From: JAWLBR01 sp041687495
Lineage (GTDB): Bacteria > Bacillota > Limnochordia > DTU087 > JAAYGB01
Assembly (NCBI GenBank): GCA_041687495.1
Contig: JAWLBR010000001.1
Span: 33,404 to 97,403 of the forward strand
Direction of reading: 5' to 3'
Length of the DNA stretch: 64,000 nt
Shown: piece by piece, positions 54,020 to 62,294 of the stretch
Layout: each line of letters begins with the position of its first letter
Position numbering within the stretch: position 1 is the first letter of the stretch
Notes under the pieces: model-generated
Seen by the model: only the letters and a program-made list of their open reading frames with translations
The model's database searches: none
What the model was told of the DNA's origin: nothing
Made by a program: the position numbers and the translations under genes

Positions 54020-55321
54020 CTAGCGATTCTTAATGAGGGTGAAATCACCATCGGCTGCGGCCCGCAGTACCGGTCCCATGTATTCATCTACAGAATCAGC
54101 GGACAGAGGTTCCGGCATGTTTTTCAGCTTCATCTCCAGCTGGGGATTCTTGGCCGCAGACAGGGCCTTATCGATATAACTGCTGTCCCAACCCTGCAGT
54201 TCAGACAGTGTTGTCGGGAACCCAACGCGACGGCTCAACTCCAACATCGCTTGGGCGACTGCTTCACCTAACTCTCGGCCAGATAGCGTATCCACGTCAG
54301 CCGAGAGCAAATTGGCGCTTTGGTAGATTCGGCCTACTGCTCTGAGCTTATCCTCAATGGCGGGAGCAAAGAATACCGTATAATACGGATTCATGATGGC
54401 ACAGGCTCGACCATGGGTGGTAAGCTTGGTCAATGAGAAACTGGTCAGATGAGCACCGTTGGTTCCACCCACCATGATTGCATATCCACCCAAATCCGTA
54501 CCTAGGCCCAAAGCCTCCCGAATCTCTTTGTCATTACACCCTTGGGAGATGCGAAGAACGTTTTGAACAATCAACTCTATTCCTGTCAGAGTGATATCTG
54601 CCAACTGTTGCTTTACTCCGCCAGTCCCGTCAGCGCCCGATGCACCAAACAGTACCTCAAGACAGTGGGACAGGCCATCAAAGGCACCATCCAATGTCAA
54701 GTCACGGGGAGCCGATTCCGTGATTTCGTAGTCGAAGACCGCGCAAGCTGGAATGACGGCTTCATCCACGATCAATTTTTTCTGACCTGCAGCCACATCG
54801 GTGACATTGGAGTACTTAGTCAAATGAGCAGCTGAACTGGCGGCCGTTTGCACGGCAATCATAGGAATTAAGCTGCGTCCACTTTCCTGCAGCGCCTCAG
54901 TCACCTGGCCTGTTCCAAAGTATGTATCGAGATCTCTACTGACAGAACCTAAAGATGCCAGCACATTCGCAGCCTTCACCGCGTCGATGCTGCTGCCCCC
55001 GCCAATCACTACGACGCTGTCGGGCTCATATCTCTCCATCAATTCTGCTAACCGGTAGACATCCTCTTTGGGCGAGTTAGGTCTGGCCCCTGGAAAGACT
55101 TCTCCACCCAGAACACCAATCCCACGCTTGGCCAAAGAAGCACGAACATCGTCCACTGTTGGCTTGAGCCAAGTGGACTGGTTAGCGATGAGTAGCGTGC
55201 TAGACCCAAACTCTGCTGCATACTCTGCCACTGCCTGCAAAGCTTCTGATCCAAAGCTGTATTTTTCACCCTTGAAACCTTGAAGCAGGCCAATTGCCCG
55301 CTGTCTTAGATCCTGACTCAT
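54020..55321 (-). CDS. Iron-containing alcohol dehydrogenase
   Basis: 433 aa. The NAD-binding region is VVVIGGGSSIDAVKAANVLA near residue 105, and metal ligands lie in DGLSHCLEVLFG (Asp/His) and THGRACAIMNPYYT (His). PMIAVQTAASSAAHLTKYSN is the family's substrate-side motif. It oxidises or reduces an alcohol or aldehyde with NAD(P). It stands alone, with no adjacent partner genes, so the substrate cannot be inferred. Confidence 0.88.
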   Translation of the reverse strand: MSQDLRQRAIGLLQGFKGEKYSFGSEALQAVAEYAAEFGSSTLLIANQSTWLKPTVDDVRASLAKRGIGVLGGEVFPGARPNSPKEDVYRLAELMERYEPDSVVVIGGGSSIDAVKAANVLASLGSVSRDLDTYFGTGQVTEALQESGRSLIPMIAVQTAASSAAHLTKYSNVTDVAAGQKKLIVDEAVIPACAVFDYEITESAPRDLTLDGAFDGLSHCLEVLFGASGADGTGGVKQQLADITLTGIELIVQNVLRISQGCNDKEIREALGLGTDLGGYAIMVGGTNGAHLTSFSLTKLTTHGRACAIMNPYYTVFFAPAIEDKLRAVGRIYQSANLLSADVDTLSGRELGEAVAQAMLELSRRVGFPTTLSELQGWDSSYIDKALSAAKNPQLEMKLKNMPEPLSADSVDEYMGPVLRAAADGDFTLIKNR

Positions 55322-55553
55322 AAACCACCCTCCTGTACTGCGCTATTACTCTATGTTTCACTTCAGCAAACCTGATGTCATTCCTGCCAACAGCTGCCAG
55401 ACTCGTCTGCCTGTTCAGCCAACCCACAGCTTTGTCTATCCTGTCCCTAAGTGGATTTTGGGTATTCGCTCCCGAGAAAAAAAGGCTTGAAAAGGCCGAT
55501 GTAGAAGTCAATTGGTAACTCACATCTCACGAGTTCAGGGGGCGACGACACTT

Positions 55554-56207
55554 ATGGAATTGGAATTTACCCAAGAGCTGGATCGGATTATTGGTGAAGT
55601 GCTGAAAATGGGGCACAACGCTGAAGAGTACCTCGACGACTCAGTGCAGGCGCTGCGCACAAAAGATGAACTGGCAGCCAAGGAACTGCTGGACCGTGAC
55701 GTGGTCATTGACACCAGCCTAATTGTCATTGAAGATAGCATCGTTCGCCTTGCCGGTATGCAGAGACTTCTGCCGAAGGATGCCCGCACGTGCCTTGGGA
55801 TTGTCAATATCGCCAACGCGCTGGAACGCATCGGCGACTATGCGACTAACATCGCCGAGATAGTCCTTGATCTCAAAGATGAAGAGTATATCAAACCATT
55901 GGTCCACATCCCCCAACTGGCCGACGTGGCTGTCTCCATGCTCCATACTGCTCTGAAAGCCTTCATTAATCAGGATGTGGATCTGGCAGAAGCAGTATGC
56001 CGCAAAGATGAGGAAGCCGATGACCTGCTCAGTGAGATCGACCATGAACTCATCCATTTAGTGGGGCAAGGTGTGGATAGCGGTCAGGCACGCCAAGCTG
56101 CCCTTCTCCTGGGCGTGGCCCAGTATCTGGAGAGAGTAGCCGACCTTGCCACTAACATCTGCGAAGAAACCATCTACATGGTCACTGGCAACCGGGTGAA
56201 ATACTAG
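55554..56207 (+). CDS. PhoU-family protein
   Basis: 217 aa with two repeats of three helices. Characteristic metal-binding E/DxxxD patterns are seen at ELLDRDVVIDTSLIVIEDS and ANALERIGDYATNIAEIVLD in repeat 1, and VAQYLERVADLATNICEETI in repeat 2. PhoU proteins regulate phosphate uptake through PhoR and PstB. No pst genes are adjacent, so this may be a solitary PhoU. ATG 55554 is chosen; the 14-codon extension upstream is less likely, and the ribosome site GGGGGCGA is farther away than usual. Confidence 0.88.
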   Translation: MELEFTQELDRIIGEVLKMGHNAEEYLDDSVQALRTKDELAAKELLDRDVVIDTSLIVIEDSIVRLAGMQRLLPKDARTCLGIVNIANALERIGDYATNIAEIVLDLKDEEYIKPLVHIPQLADVAVSMLHTALKAFINQDVDLAEAVCRKDEEADDLLSEIDHELIHLVGQGVDSGQARQAALLLGVAQYLERVADLATNICEETIYMVTGNRVKY

Positions 56208-56216
56208 GAAAAGGCA

Positions 56217-56271
56217 CACCTCGCCGGCCCCATTAGCGTTCAGACTGCACAGGATTGGGGCAGGCGAGGTG
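56217..56271 (+). terminator. Terminator after PhoU gene
   Basis: CACCTCGCC (56217-56225) and GGCGAGGTG (56263-56271) with an inner CCCC/GGGG form a strong stem just after the stop, followed by GCTTTGCC. Convergent with the DUF2935 gene, which it may also serve. Confidence 0.65.
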
Positions 56272-56285
56272 CTTTGCCTGATCTA

Positions 56286-57038
56286 CTAGCTAATCTTTTC
56301 AAGATAATACTGTCCTTCTCTGGCCATGTGGTCTGGAACCAATGGCGACAAAAAGCTGAGGACTCTGCATTCTGCCAACTCATCTCTCAGGTACAGCAAG
56401 AACTCCTGAAACGTCTGAACCTGTTGGATCACATCCTGGTTAAACCCAGCAAACAACGGAAGCCTCTCAGGGTCCTCTCCTACCATGGAGTCCACTTCTT
56501 CAGCCTTCAGATGCAGCTGTTCAAACATCTTCTGATACTCCTGTGCAACTTGAACTAACTGTGCTTCCCGACTGTCCAAACCAGCGGCGAGAAATGCGGC
56601 ATGCCCCCATGCGTCGGGCAGCCACAGCAGATGCTGCTCCAACCACCCTTGCGGCGGCCGACTCTGCCGCCCAGATAAAACCTCGACGAACTCTTCAGCT
56701 TCGTTGATCATGTGCTGAGTAAATGTCGGAGGCTGGTTGATGCTAATCTCGCAGCGCAGCTGCTGCTGCAGAATCTCATTCTTAAACTGAATAAACTGTC
56801 TGGTGGTGTCAAGGGCATCCCTTACCAACTCCGGTGATACTGCCTCGGGAGCACCCGACTCTGACTTTATTTGATCATACAGTTCCATGTAAGTACGCCG
56901 AAAGGCCAGTACTTCCTTCACCTGCTCCTGCTGCGCTGGGGACAAGTTGGTCAGGAGAAACTGCGTGTGATCCCGCAGGACTCCCAACCAGAAGTACATC
57001 TCCGCCGCCAATGACCCCGTAAAACGTCTGTTGACCAT
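56286..57038 (-). CDS. DUF2935 family protein
   Basis: 250 aa, all-helical, with two similar halves that contain metal-ligand-like pairs: AAEMYFWLGVLRDHTQFL and, later, GWLEQHLLWLPDAWGHAAFL, plus FTQHMINEAEEFVEVLSG and DHMAREGQYYLEKIS. These are the marks of DUF2935, a hemerythrin/ferritin-like helical family common in spore-forming Firmicutes. Its function is unknown; spore or iron binding has been suggested by the fold only. It is separate from its neighbours by 130 bases on one side. Confidence 0.85.
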   Translation of the reverse strand: MVNRRFTGSLAAEMYFWLGVLRDHTQFLLTNLSPAQQEQVKEVLAFRRTYMELYDQIKSESGAPEAVSPELVRDALDTTRQFIQFKNEILQQQLRCEISINQPPTFTQHMINEAEEFVEVLSGRQSRPPQGWLEQHLLWLPDAWGHAAFLAAGLDSREAQLVQVAQEYQKMFEQLHLKAEEVDSMVGEDPERLPLFAGFNQDVIQQVQTFQEFLLYLRDELAECRVLSFLSPLVPDHMAREGQYYLEKIS

Positions 57039-57167
57039 TGATTCCCCCCTCCAGACTTTGGCTTCACCAAAACTCTATGCGGTGGGGCCAGCCAACATGC
57101 CAGCGGCCTTGTTTCGGGGGCAGACTGCACTTATCCCTGAGCGCCCAAACGTCGTCTCTTGCCGTCT

Positions 57168-57665
57168 CTATGCCTCGACTTCCAGCAGCTGCTGACTGTC
57201 GCTATCCAGCTGCGACAGCTCCTTAATTTCGTACTTGTTGCCGTCAGCGTCTTGGATGACAACATGGTCATCTGAAAGCCAGCGAATGTCCTGCCGTCTA
57301 TTTGTTACCTCAAAAGTGCGGGGACCCCGATCGGTCTCAACTGACCAGTTCATTACTCGATACTCATCCTTGATGCTGTTGATCTTGGTTATCTGAGGTA
57401 GGAAGTACTCGTGCTCTAGCTCCTCTTCCAACACTCTGAAACTGTCTGGATCAAGACCACGACAGGTATCCAACATTCCGATGAATTCCCCTTCTATATC
57501 GGTGATGACGATAAACCGGTCTGGTTCGGTCAAGGGAAAGGCCCGTTTGACCTTGATCGGCCCTTCTGGGCCTGACCCATTTTCCAAAAACAGCTGCTGC
57601 CAGCTGTCCCGCCAGAACCGCACTTGCTCCGGAGCATAAGTCTTGGGACTCACTATCTCAAGCAT
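57168..57665 (-). CDS. DUF1854 protein paired with ABC transporter
   Basis: 165 aa. The DUF1854 pattern is clear: VKRAFPLTEPDRFIVITDIE, GEFIGMLDTCRGLDP, EEELEHEYFLPQITKI, WSVETDRGPRTFEVTNRRQD, and VVIQDADGNKYEIKELSQLD. As I recall, this family is typically encoded beside a particular class of ABC transporter and is associated by genome context with cyanophycin metabolism; no cyanophycin synthetase is in the window. It begins 11 bases after the ABC gene. A soluble regulator or substrate-binding role is inference. Confidence 0.8.
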   Translation of the reverse strand: MLEIVSPKTYAPEQVRFWRDSWQQLFLENGSGPEGPIKVKRAFPLTEPDRFIVITDIEGEFIGMLDTCRGLDPDSFRVLEEELEHEYFLPQITKINSIKDEYRVMNWSVETDRGPRTFEVTNRRQDIRWLSDDHVVIQDADGNKYEIKELSQLDSDSQQLLEVEA

Positions 57666-57676
57666 CCTCCCTCTAT

Positions 57677-59959
57677 TTACGAAGCGAGCATATTACTGCT
57701 GACTTCCGATTGCATTTTCACCATTCTCGCAAAGACTCCATCCATCGCCATCAGTTCCTCATGGGTGCCTTGCTCCACTATTCTACCTTTATCCATCACC
57801 AGGATCCGATCAGCGTTTTTCAGAGTAGACAGCCGATGGGCGATGGCAATGGTCGTCCGGTTCTTCACCAGCCGCTCGATGGCTTCCTGAATCAGCTTCT
57901 CGGTCTCGGTGTCCACCGCCGAAGTAGCCTCGTCGAGGATTAGGATCTTGGGATTTTTAAGAATTGCTCTGGCGATGGCTAGCCGCTGCTTCTGTCCACC
58001 AGACAGCCGCAAACCCCTCTCCCCGATCTGAGTATCGTATTTGTCCGAGAACTCCATGATGAAATCGTGGGCGTTGGCCGCTTGAGCTGCCCAGACGATA
58101 TCACTCCGGGACGCGTTGGGTACCCCATAAGCAATGTTCTCAGCCACTGAACCGTGGAATAGCAAGGGCTCCTGGAGAACGACTCCAATCTGGTTGCGCA
58201 GAGACTGCAACTCAATGTCCCTTAAGTCGTGACCGTCGAGGGTAACCTGTCCTGCGCTCACGTCATATAAACGGGGAATCAAGTTTGCCATAGTGGTCTT
58301 TCCAGAACCACTGGAGCCCACGAGTCCAACCATCTCCCCCGGTTTCATCTTCACGTTAATTCCTTGCAGGACCGGCTCTGATGCATCATAGGCAAAGTGG
58401 ACATCATTGTATTCGATCTCGCCTCGGACGTCTTTCAGAACAATCTCGCTGGACTCAGGCTTGACCTCCGGCTCGGTATCTAAGATTTCAAAGACCCGCT
58501 CAGCCGCTGTGGAAGCTTGCTGAATCACGTCGCTGAATCCAGAGAGACCCCGCAGCGGATTGTAGAACTGGTTCAGGTAATACAAGAACGCCACCAGATC
58601 ACCCACACTCAGTCCCGCGTTGGAAATCACTAGATATCCGCCATAGCCCCAGATGATCACTGTGCCCAATGACGTCGCAAAGGTCAGGAACGGCATGAAC
58701 ATGCCGCGGTACTTGGCTGCGTCGATGTGCCGCCCGAAGAGCTGGTCGCTACGATGCTCGAACTTAGTGATCTCCCGAGGCTCCTGGGCAAACGACTTGA
58801 CAATTTGAATACCAGGGATGGAATCGGCCAGAACAGAGTTCATCAGTGCCCGGCGAATCCAGATTCCCCGATACACCCGGTGCATCTTCCGGGAAAAGAG
58901 CCTAGCAGCGTAGACGATCAGCGGCATTGGAGCCAAGGTCATTAGCGCCAAACGCCAATCATAACGAAATAGGATGACACCTACACCAAACACCATGACT
59001 ACCTGCAGCAGCAGCTGTTGAGCGCTCTGGACGATGAAGTTCTGCAGACTCTGGGTGTCGTTGGTGATACGGGACATGATTGCACCGGTGCGGACCGAGT
59101 CAAAGAAATCCATTCTTAGGTACTGAAGATGCCGGAACACCGCACTGCGCATGTCTCGGATAATCCGTTGGCCCAGCCATGCAACCACATAGGTACGGAA
59201 CCCCGATACCCCCGCGTTGGCCAGATGGGTGAGGGCCAGCAAGATCACCATTGCCCGCAGCCTACCCAAATCGTTTTGCATCAACACTTCGTCAACCAGC
59301 AGGCCAGTAAGAAACGGCTGTACCATTGAGAGAAGTCCATTACCAATTAGAAGTATTGTACTGACAATCGCCTGCGGGTAGTAGGGTTTGACGTATCCCA
59401 ACACCCGCCGGATTAGCTTTCCTTTTTGGAGACAGTGGGGACAAACTGAGCCCTTCATAATTCGCCCACAGTTGGGACAGCGGTTGCTCTCCTTCTCCAT
59501 TTTCTTGCGCTGAATTTGCTTGGCCTTGTCGTGGGTTCTTACGAAGTTCGCCGCCACCGGCTCCTGCTCCAGTACCGCTTCCATCTCGGCTACCGCCTTC
59601 TCAATGTCCACGGCAAATCTGCGGGAAAACCTCGCTAGGTTTACAGTTTGGTTAGCTGCAGCGGCGGACAGGATGCCGTTGCCAACAAAGTGCTCTACAT
59701 TCAACCGGGTCACTTCCGCCAGCGGTACCTCCTGCACCGTCTGCGAAAGCTGCGGTGTACTCGCCAAGATTCTTAAGCTAGTCAACACGATCCAGGTATC
59801 TGCGTAAGTACCTTGCAGCGACATATCACTAACTGCCGCGTACAGAACCCTCTCCTCCGGGGCAAGAATCCCCCCTAGGTCTTTCCGGGCCTGTGCTGCC
59901 AACTCTTGCTGCGGAAGTCTGCTGCGTAAATACGGATCCGACTGTTCGTTTACTGCCAA
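57677..59959 (-). CDS. ABC exporter with N-terminal PH-like domain and zinc ribbon
   Basis: 760 aa. Residues 1-180 contain a PH-like domain (EERVLYAAVSDMSLQGTYAD ... TWIVLTSLRILAS) and a zinc ribbon with CPNCGRIMKGSVCPHC; six transmembrane helices follow, then the ATPase domain with Walker A GLVGSSGSGKTTMANLI, signature LSGGQKQRLAIARAIL and Walker B ILILDEATSAVD. Such fused exporters with a DUF1854 partner are the class linked by context to cyanophycin. Start TTG 59959 (MAVNEQSDPYLRS) lies eight bases after GGGGGG. Substrate unknown. Confidence 0.88.
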   Translation of the reverse strand: MAVNEQSDPYLRSRLPQQELAAQARKDLGGILAPEERVLYAAVSDMSLQGTYADTWIVLTSLRILASTPQLSQTVQEVPLAEVTRLNVEHFVGNGILSAAAANQTVNLARFSRRFAVDIEKAVAEMEAVLEQEPVAANFVRTHDKAKQIQRKKMEKESNRCPNCGRIMKGSVCPHCLQKGKLIRRVLGYVKPYYPQAIVSTILLIGNGLLSMVQPFLTGLLVDEVLMQNDLGRLRAMVILLALTHLANAGVSGFRTYVVAWLGQRIIRDMRSAVFRHLQYLRMDFFDSVRTGAIMSRITNDTQSLQNFIVQSAQQLLLQVVMVFGVGVILFRYDWRLALMTLAPMPLIVYAARLFSRKMHRVYRGIWIRRALMNSVLADSIPGIQIVKSFAQEPREITKFEHRSDQLFGRHIDAAKYRGMFMPFLTFATSLGTVIIWGYGGYLVISNAGLSVGDLVAFLYYLNQFYNPLRGLSGFSDVIQQASTAAERVFEILDTEPEVKPESSEIVLKDVRGEIEYNDVHFAYDASEPVLQGINVKMKPGEMVGLVGSSGSGKTTMANLIPRLYDVSAGQVTLDGHDLRDIELQSLRNQIGVVLQEPLLFHGSVAENIAYGVPNASRSDIVWAAQAANAHDFIMEFSDKYDTQIGERGLRLSGGQKQRLAIARAILKNPKILILDEATSAVDTETEKLIQEAIERLVKNRTTIAIAHRLSTLKNADRILVMDKGRIVEQGTHEELMAMDGVFARMVKMQSEVSSNMLAS

Positions 59960-60014
59960 GAAATGTTCCCCCCTGTGTCCAGCGCCGGCCTGTGGGCCAC
60001 GCAAATTTGAGGAA

Positions 60015-60043
60015 AAGATACTGTGCCACCTTCCCCAATTCAA
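60015..60043 (-). promoter_or_regulatory. Promoter of the ABC exporter/DUF1854 pair
   Basis: Minus-strand TTGAAT (60038-60043) and TATCTT (60015-60020), 17 bases apart, each four of six consensus bases. The rest of the 392-base gap 59960-60351 has only the sporulation-type motif at 60280. Confidence 0.45.
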
Positions 60044-60279
60044 AGTCGGTAACATTCTACCTTCATTTACTGATCCTGGCAATTCAGATATACCGGGGCA
60101 TCCCGTTGTCTAACGGTGTCAGTCCAGTCAAGGTAACATCTCCTTGCAAAAACTCAAGGTTTCTCTGTCTTTTGCGGCAATTGCCTTGAAGTCTACCCTC
60201 GGATAGTCTTCCGTCCAGAAATAACACTGCAGTCTCAAGCGAATCCAGCCTAGATCCCAAGTCTGTAATGATAAAGGGC

Positions 60280-60288
60280 CATAGGATA
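60280..60288 (+). promoter_or_regulatory. Possible mother-cell (sigma-K type) -10 element
   Basis: CATAGGATA matches the sigma-K -10 pattern CATANNNTA exactly and lies 64 bases before the first SPOCS gene. No clear -35 is visible, so this is tentative. Confidence 0.35.
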
Positions 60289-60351
60289 AAGCGTGAGACA
60301 AAGCACAGTCACTGTCAGGTCAGCCCAATGAGCAGGAAAGGAGAAACAAGC

Positions 60352-60756
60352 ATGAACGGAACGATAGCTGCCACCGCTTCCGAAGAAGTCTCCATTACTC
60401 ACGATGTGGTCCTGTGTCCCAGGGCCGATGTGGAACAGGTTCCAGAAGTGACAGCCTCAGCTTTTATCGAGGAATGCCAGGTCTGCGCAGACAAGGTTCT
60501 TGTCACCGGCTTTATGCAAAAGACAATCACTTACGCACCCCTCGACGTCCCCGACTGTGACAGCGTAACCAACATCAAGACAGTGCCATTTGCCATCTGC
60601 ATCCCGGTGAAAGGCGCTGTGCCCGACGAGATCTGTGAGGCCTTGGCATCCGTCGAGTGCCAAATTGACGAACTTCGACTCGGCGGTCGGGTATTTCATT
60701 TTGACGCTTGCGTCAGAGTTGACGTCGCTGTATTTGACGACCTGGGCTGTCCGTAA
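60352..60756 (+). CDS. SPOCS-domain (DUF3794) protein 1
   Basis: 134 aa, one SPOCS-type domain. Landmarks: CQVCADKVLVTGFMQKTITY, VPFAICIPVKGAVPDEICEA and FHFDACVRVDVAVF, the pattern of spore-coat/cortex assembly proteins such as SafA-linked DUF3794 proteins. Start ATG 60352 with AAAGGAG seven bases upstream. It heads a three-gene tandem of related domains, likely produced in the mother cell. Its N-terminal 25 residues (GTIAATASEEVSITHDV) are unique. Confidence 0.75.
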   Translation: MNGTIAATASEEVSITHDVVLCPRADVEQVPEVTASAFIEECQVCADKVLVTGFMQKTITYAPLDVPDCDSVTNIKTVPFAICIPVKGAVPDEICEALASVECQIDELRLGGRVFHFDACVRVDVAVFDDLGCP

Positions 60757-60787
60757 GAAAACTCCATAACGAAGGGAGGCAAAGCAA

Positions 60788-61135
60788 ATGGTATGCTGCC
60801 CAACCAATCCAATTATCGCCACTGGCGAATGCCAAAAGGAGATTACCATCACAACCACTTTGTTTGACCCGGCTCCAGACACCACCGTTGAAGTCATCGA
60901 CTCAGAACTGATAATTGATCAGTGCACTCTATGCCCTGAGCTCAACAAGGTTCTGGTCCAAGGCACCTTGATCAAGTGTTTACGCTACACCACCAACAGC
61001 CAAGACCAACAGCCGGTACAACGGGTGGAGGAACCGGTAAGCTGTTGTATAGACGTGCAGGTAGCCCCCTTTACAGTGCTGGACACAGAAAACTTCGCCT
61101 GCTGCGCTCAAGGTGAGCTCGTGTGCGCTGCCTAG
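60788..61135 (+). CDS. SPOCS-domain protein 2, N-terminal part (ends at in-frame amber codon)
   Basis: 115 aa up to TAG 61133-61135. It begins MVCCPTNPIIATGECQKEIT and carries the SPOCS landmarks LCPELNKVLVQGTLIKCLRY and VSCCIDVQVAPFTVLD, but stops just before the last beta strands. The missing piece continues in the same frame right after the TAG (RELEGNELTEDVCIRICAAV), aligning with FDACVRVDVAVF of protein 1. GGGAGG lies seven bases before the ATG. The gene is therefore either a nonsense allele, a truncated but used product, or one read through at UAG. Confidence 0.7.
   Translation: MVCCPTNPIIATGECQKEITITTTLFDPAPDTTVEVIDSELIIDQCTLCPELNKVLVQGTLIKCLRYTTNSQDQQPVQRVEEPVSCCIDVQVAPFTVLDTENFACCAQGELVCAA
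61133..61135 (+). other. In-frame amber codon interrupting SPOCS gene 2
   Basis: TAG in the frame of the gene starting at 60788; the same frame stays open from 61136 to the stop at 61613-61615. It falls inside the SPOCS domain. Confidence 0.8.
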
Positions 61136-61168
61136 CGGGAGCTTGAGGGCAATGAGCTAACCGAGGAT

Positions 61169-61615
61169 GTGTGTATTCGGATCTGTGCCGCCGTGTTTCC
61201 CACTAACGGGGTCGGCCCAGGTGTATGCGACTGCCAGGTGTCGGGCGGTGGTTCCGGTACCGACGGCGAGGGCAACCAAGTGCAGATCGGCCTTACAGTT
61301 TGCACGGCCTGTACACCCATTGGCAGTGTAGTCAACTACGCAGTGCTGAACCCACCGGCCAATCGCTTCCGATTCCTTAGTGTTAACAACTTAACATCGG
61401 TTACCTGCAACGGAGCAGAGGCAGTAATTCTGGCAACGGGCCGCCTTGTTCAGGGCAATCAGATTCGGTATGCCACGATCACTATCACAGATAACGGACC
61501 CGCCAACGACGACGTCAGAGTCCAGCTCTACACCGATTCAGCTCGGACTAATCTAGTCTACGACAGTGGAACTTTCACTCTGGATGGTAACGTGACCCTG
61601 TTTGAGTGTCCGTAA
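61169..61615 (+). CDS. C-terminal continuation of SPOCS gene 2 (beta-rich domain)
   Basis: Open from 61136; the first in-frame start codon is GTG 61169, without a ribosome site. It begins with the end of the SPOCS domain, then a glycine-rich linker (VSGGGSGTDGEGNQ) and a beta-sandwich-like domain with LSVNNLTSVTCNGAEAVILA, then TITITDNGPANDDVRVQLYT and FTLDGNVTLFECP. This pattern resembles modules found in secreted and coat-like proteins. Together with the part before TAG it would give a 275-residue protein. As a separate gene it would lack a start; I think it is the second half of one gene. Confidence 0.55.
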   Translation: MCIRICAAVFPTNGVGPGVCDCQVSGGGSGTDGEGNQVQIGLTVCTACTPIGSVVNYAVLNPPANRFRFLSVNNLTSVTCNGAEAVILATGRLVQGNQIRYATITITDNGPANDDVRVQLYTDSARTNLVYDSGTFTLDGNVTLFECP

Positions 61616-61736
61616 CGCCTGCAGGCGCGGGTAGAGCAACCCGATAAGAGTTGCCCTACCTACCCTTGTATCGCCCATTGACATCCTAACCAAAGAGTCA
61701 GATTGCCAAAGCCCTAAATAAGGATGGTGAAACCAC

Positions 61737-62294
61737 ATGTCCCTCGAGCGGCAGATTGAGCGCCGAAAAATCCGTAACGACTCAGCTGCCAACCGGCACT
61801 GCATCATAGCAGAAAAGGTACTGAACGAGTGCTTTTTGGCCCGCTGCATTCCTGTTCGCATCGAGTTGGTCAGAGAAACCATCTGCCAAGTGCCTGTGGA
61901 GCACCAGACGGTTCTCTGCCCCGCGGCTGATCCCGAAAGTCCCCTTGAAACATCAGCCTTCGCCACTGTTGTTGAGGCAACTCCGGGAAATGGCAGTATC
62001 TTGGTCACCGGACTAGTGCACAGCACCATCAGGTACGCTCCAAAGCACTGCTCCCACCGACAAGTAGCGTTGTTGACTGCAGCGCCCTTTACCTGCTGTG
62101 CCATAGTGCCTAAACTCACGCCTGACAGCATCTGCAGGGTATCCGTTGATCTAGAGTGCCAAACCAATCAACTGCTGCAGTCGGGGCGGGCTCTGCACTT
62201 TGCCGGCTGTGTCAAGGTTACGATTCACGTGCCAGTAACCGAGTCAAGCTCAGGAGATGAAGAATTGCAGTCACCGCGCAATCGGCAACAATAG
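61737..62294 (+). CDS. SPOCS-domain (DUF3794) protein 3
   Basis: 185 aa. An N-terminal cysteine-containing helix (IERRKIRNDSAANRHCIIAE) precedes the SPOCS region: GNGSILVTGLVHSTIRYAPK, APFTCCAIVPKLTPDSICRV and LHFAGCVKVTIHVPVTESSS. AAGGATGGTGA precedes the ATG. Its last 77 bases overlap the 3' end of the convergent spoVB gene; the C-terminal tail after HVPVTE is the overlapping, low-complexity part. Third of the SPOCS tandem and probably under the same sporulation control. Confidence 0.7.
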   Translation: MSLERQIERRKIRNDSAANRHCIIAEKVLNECFLARCIPVRIELVRETICQVPVEHQTVLCPAADPESPLETSAFATVVEATPGNGSILVTGLVHSTIRYAPKHCSHRQVALLTAAPFTCCAIVPKLTPDSICRVSVDLECQTNQLLQSGRALHFAGCVKVTIHVPVTESSSGDEELQSPRNRQQ

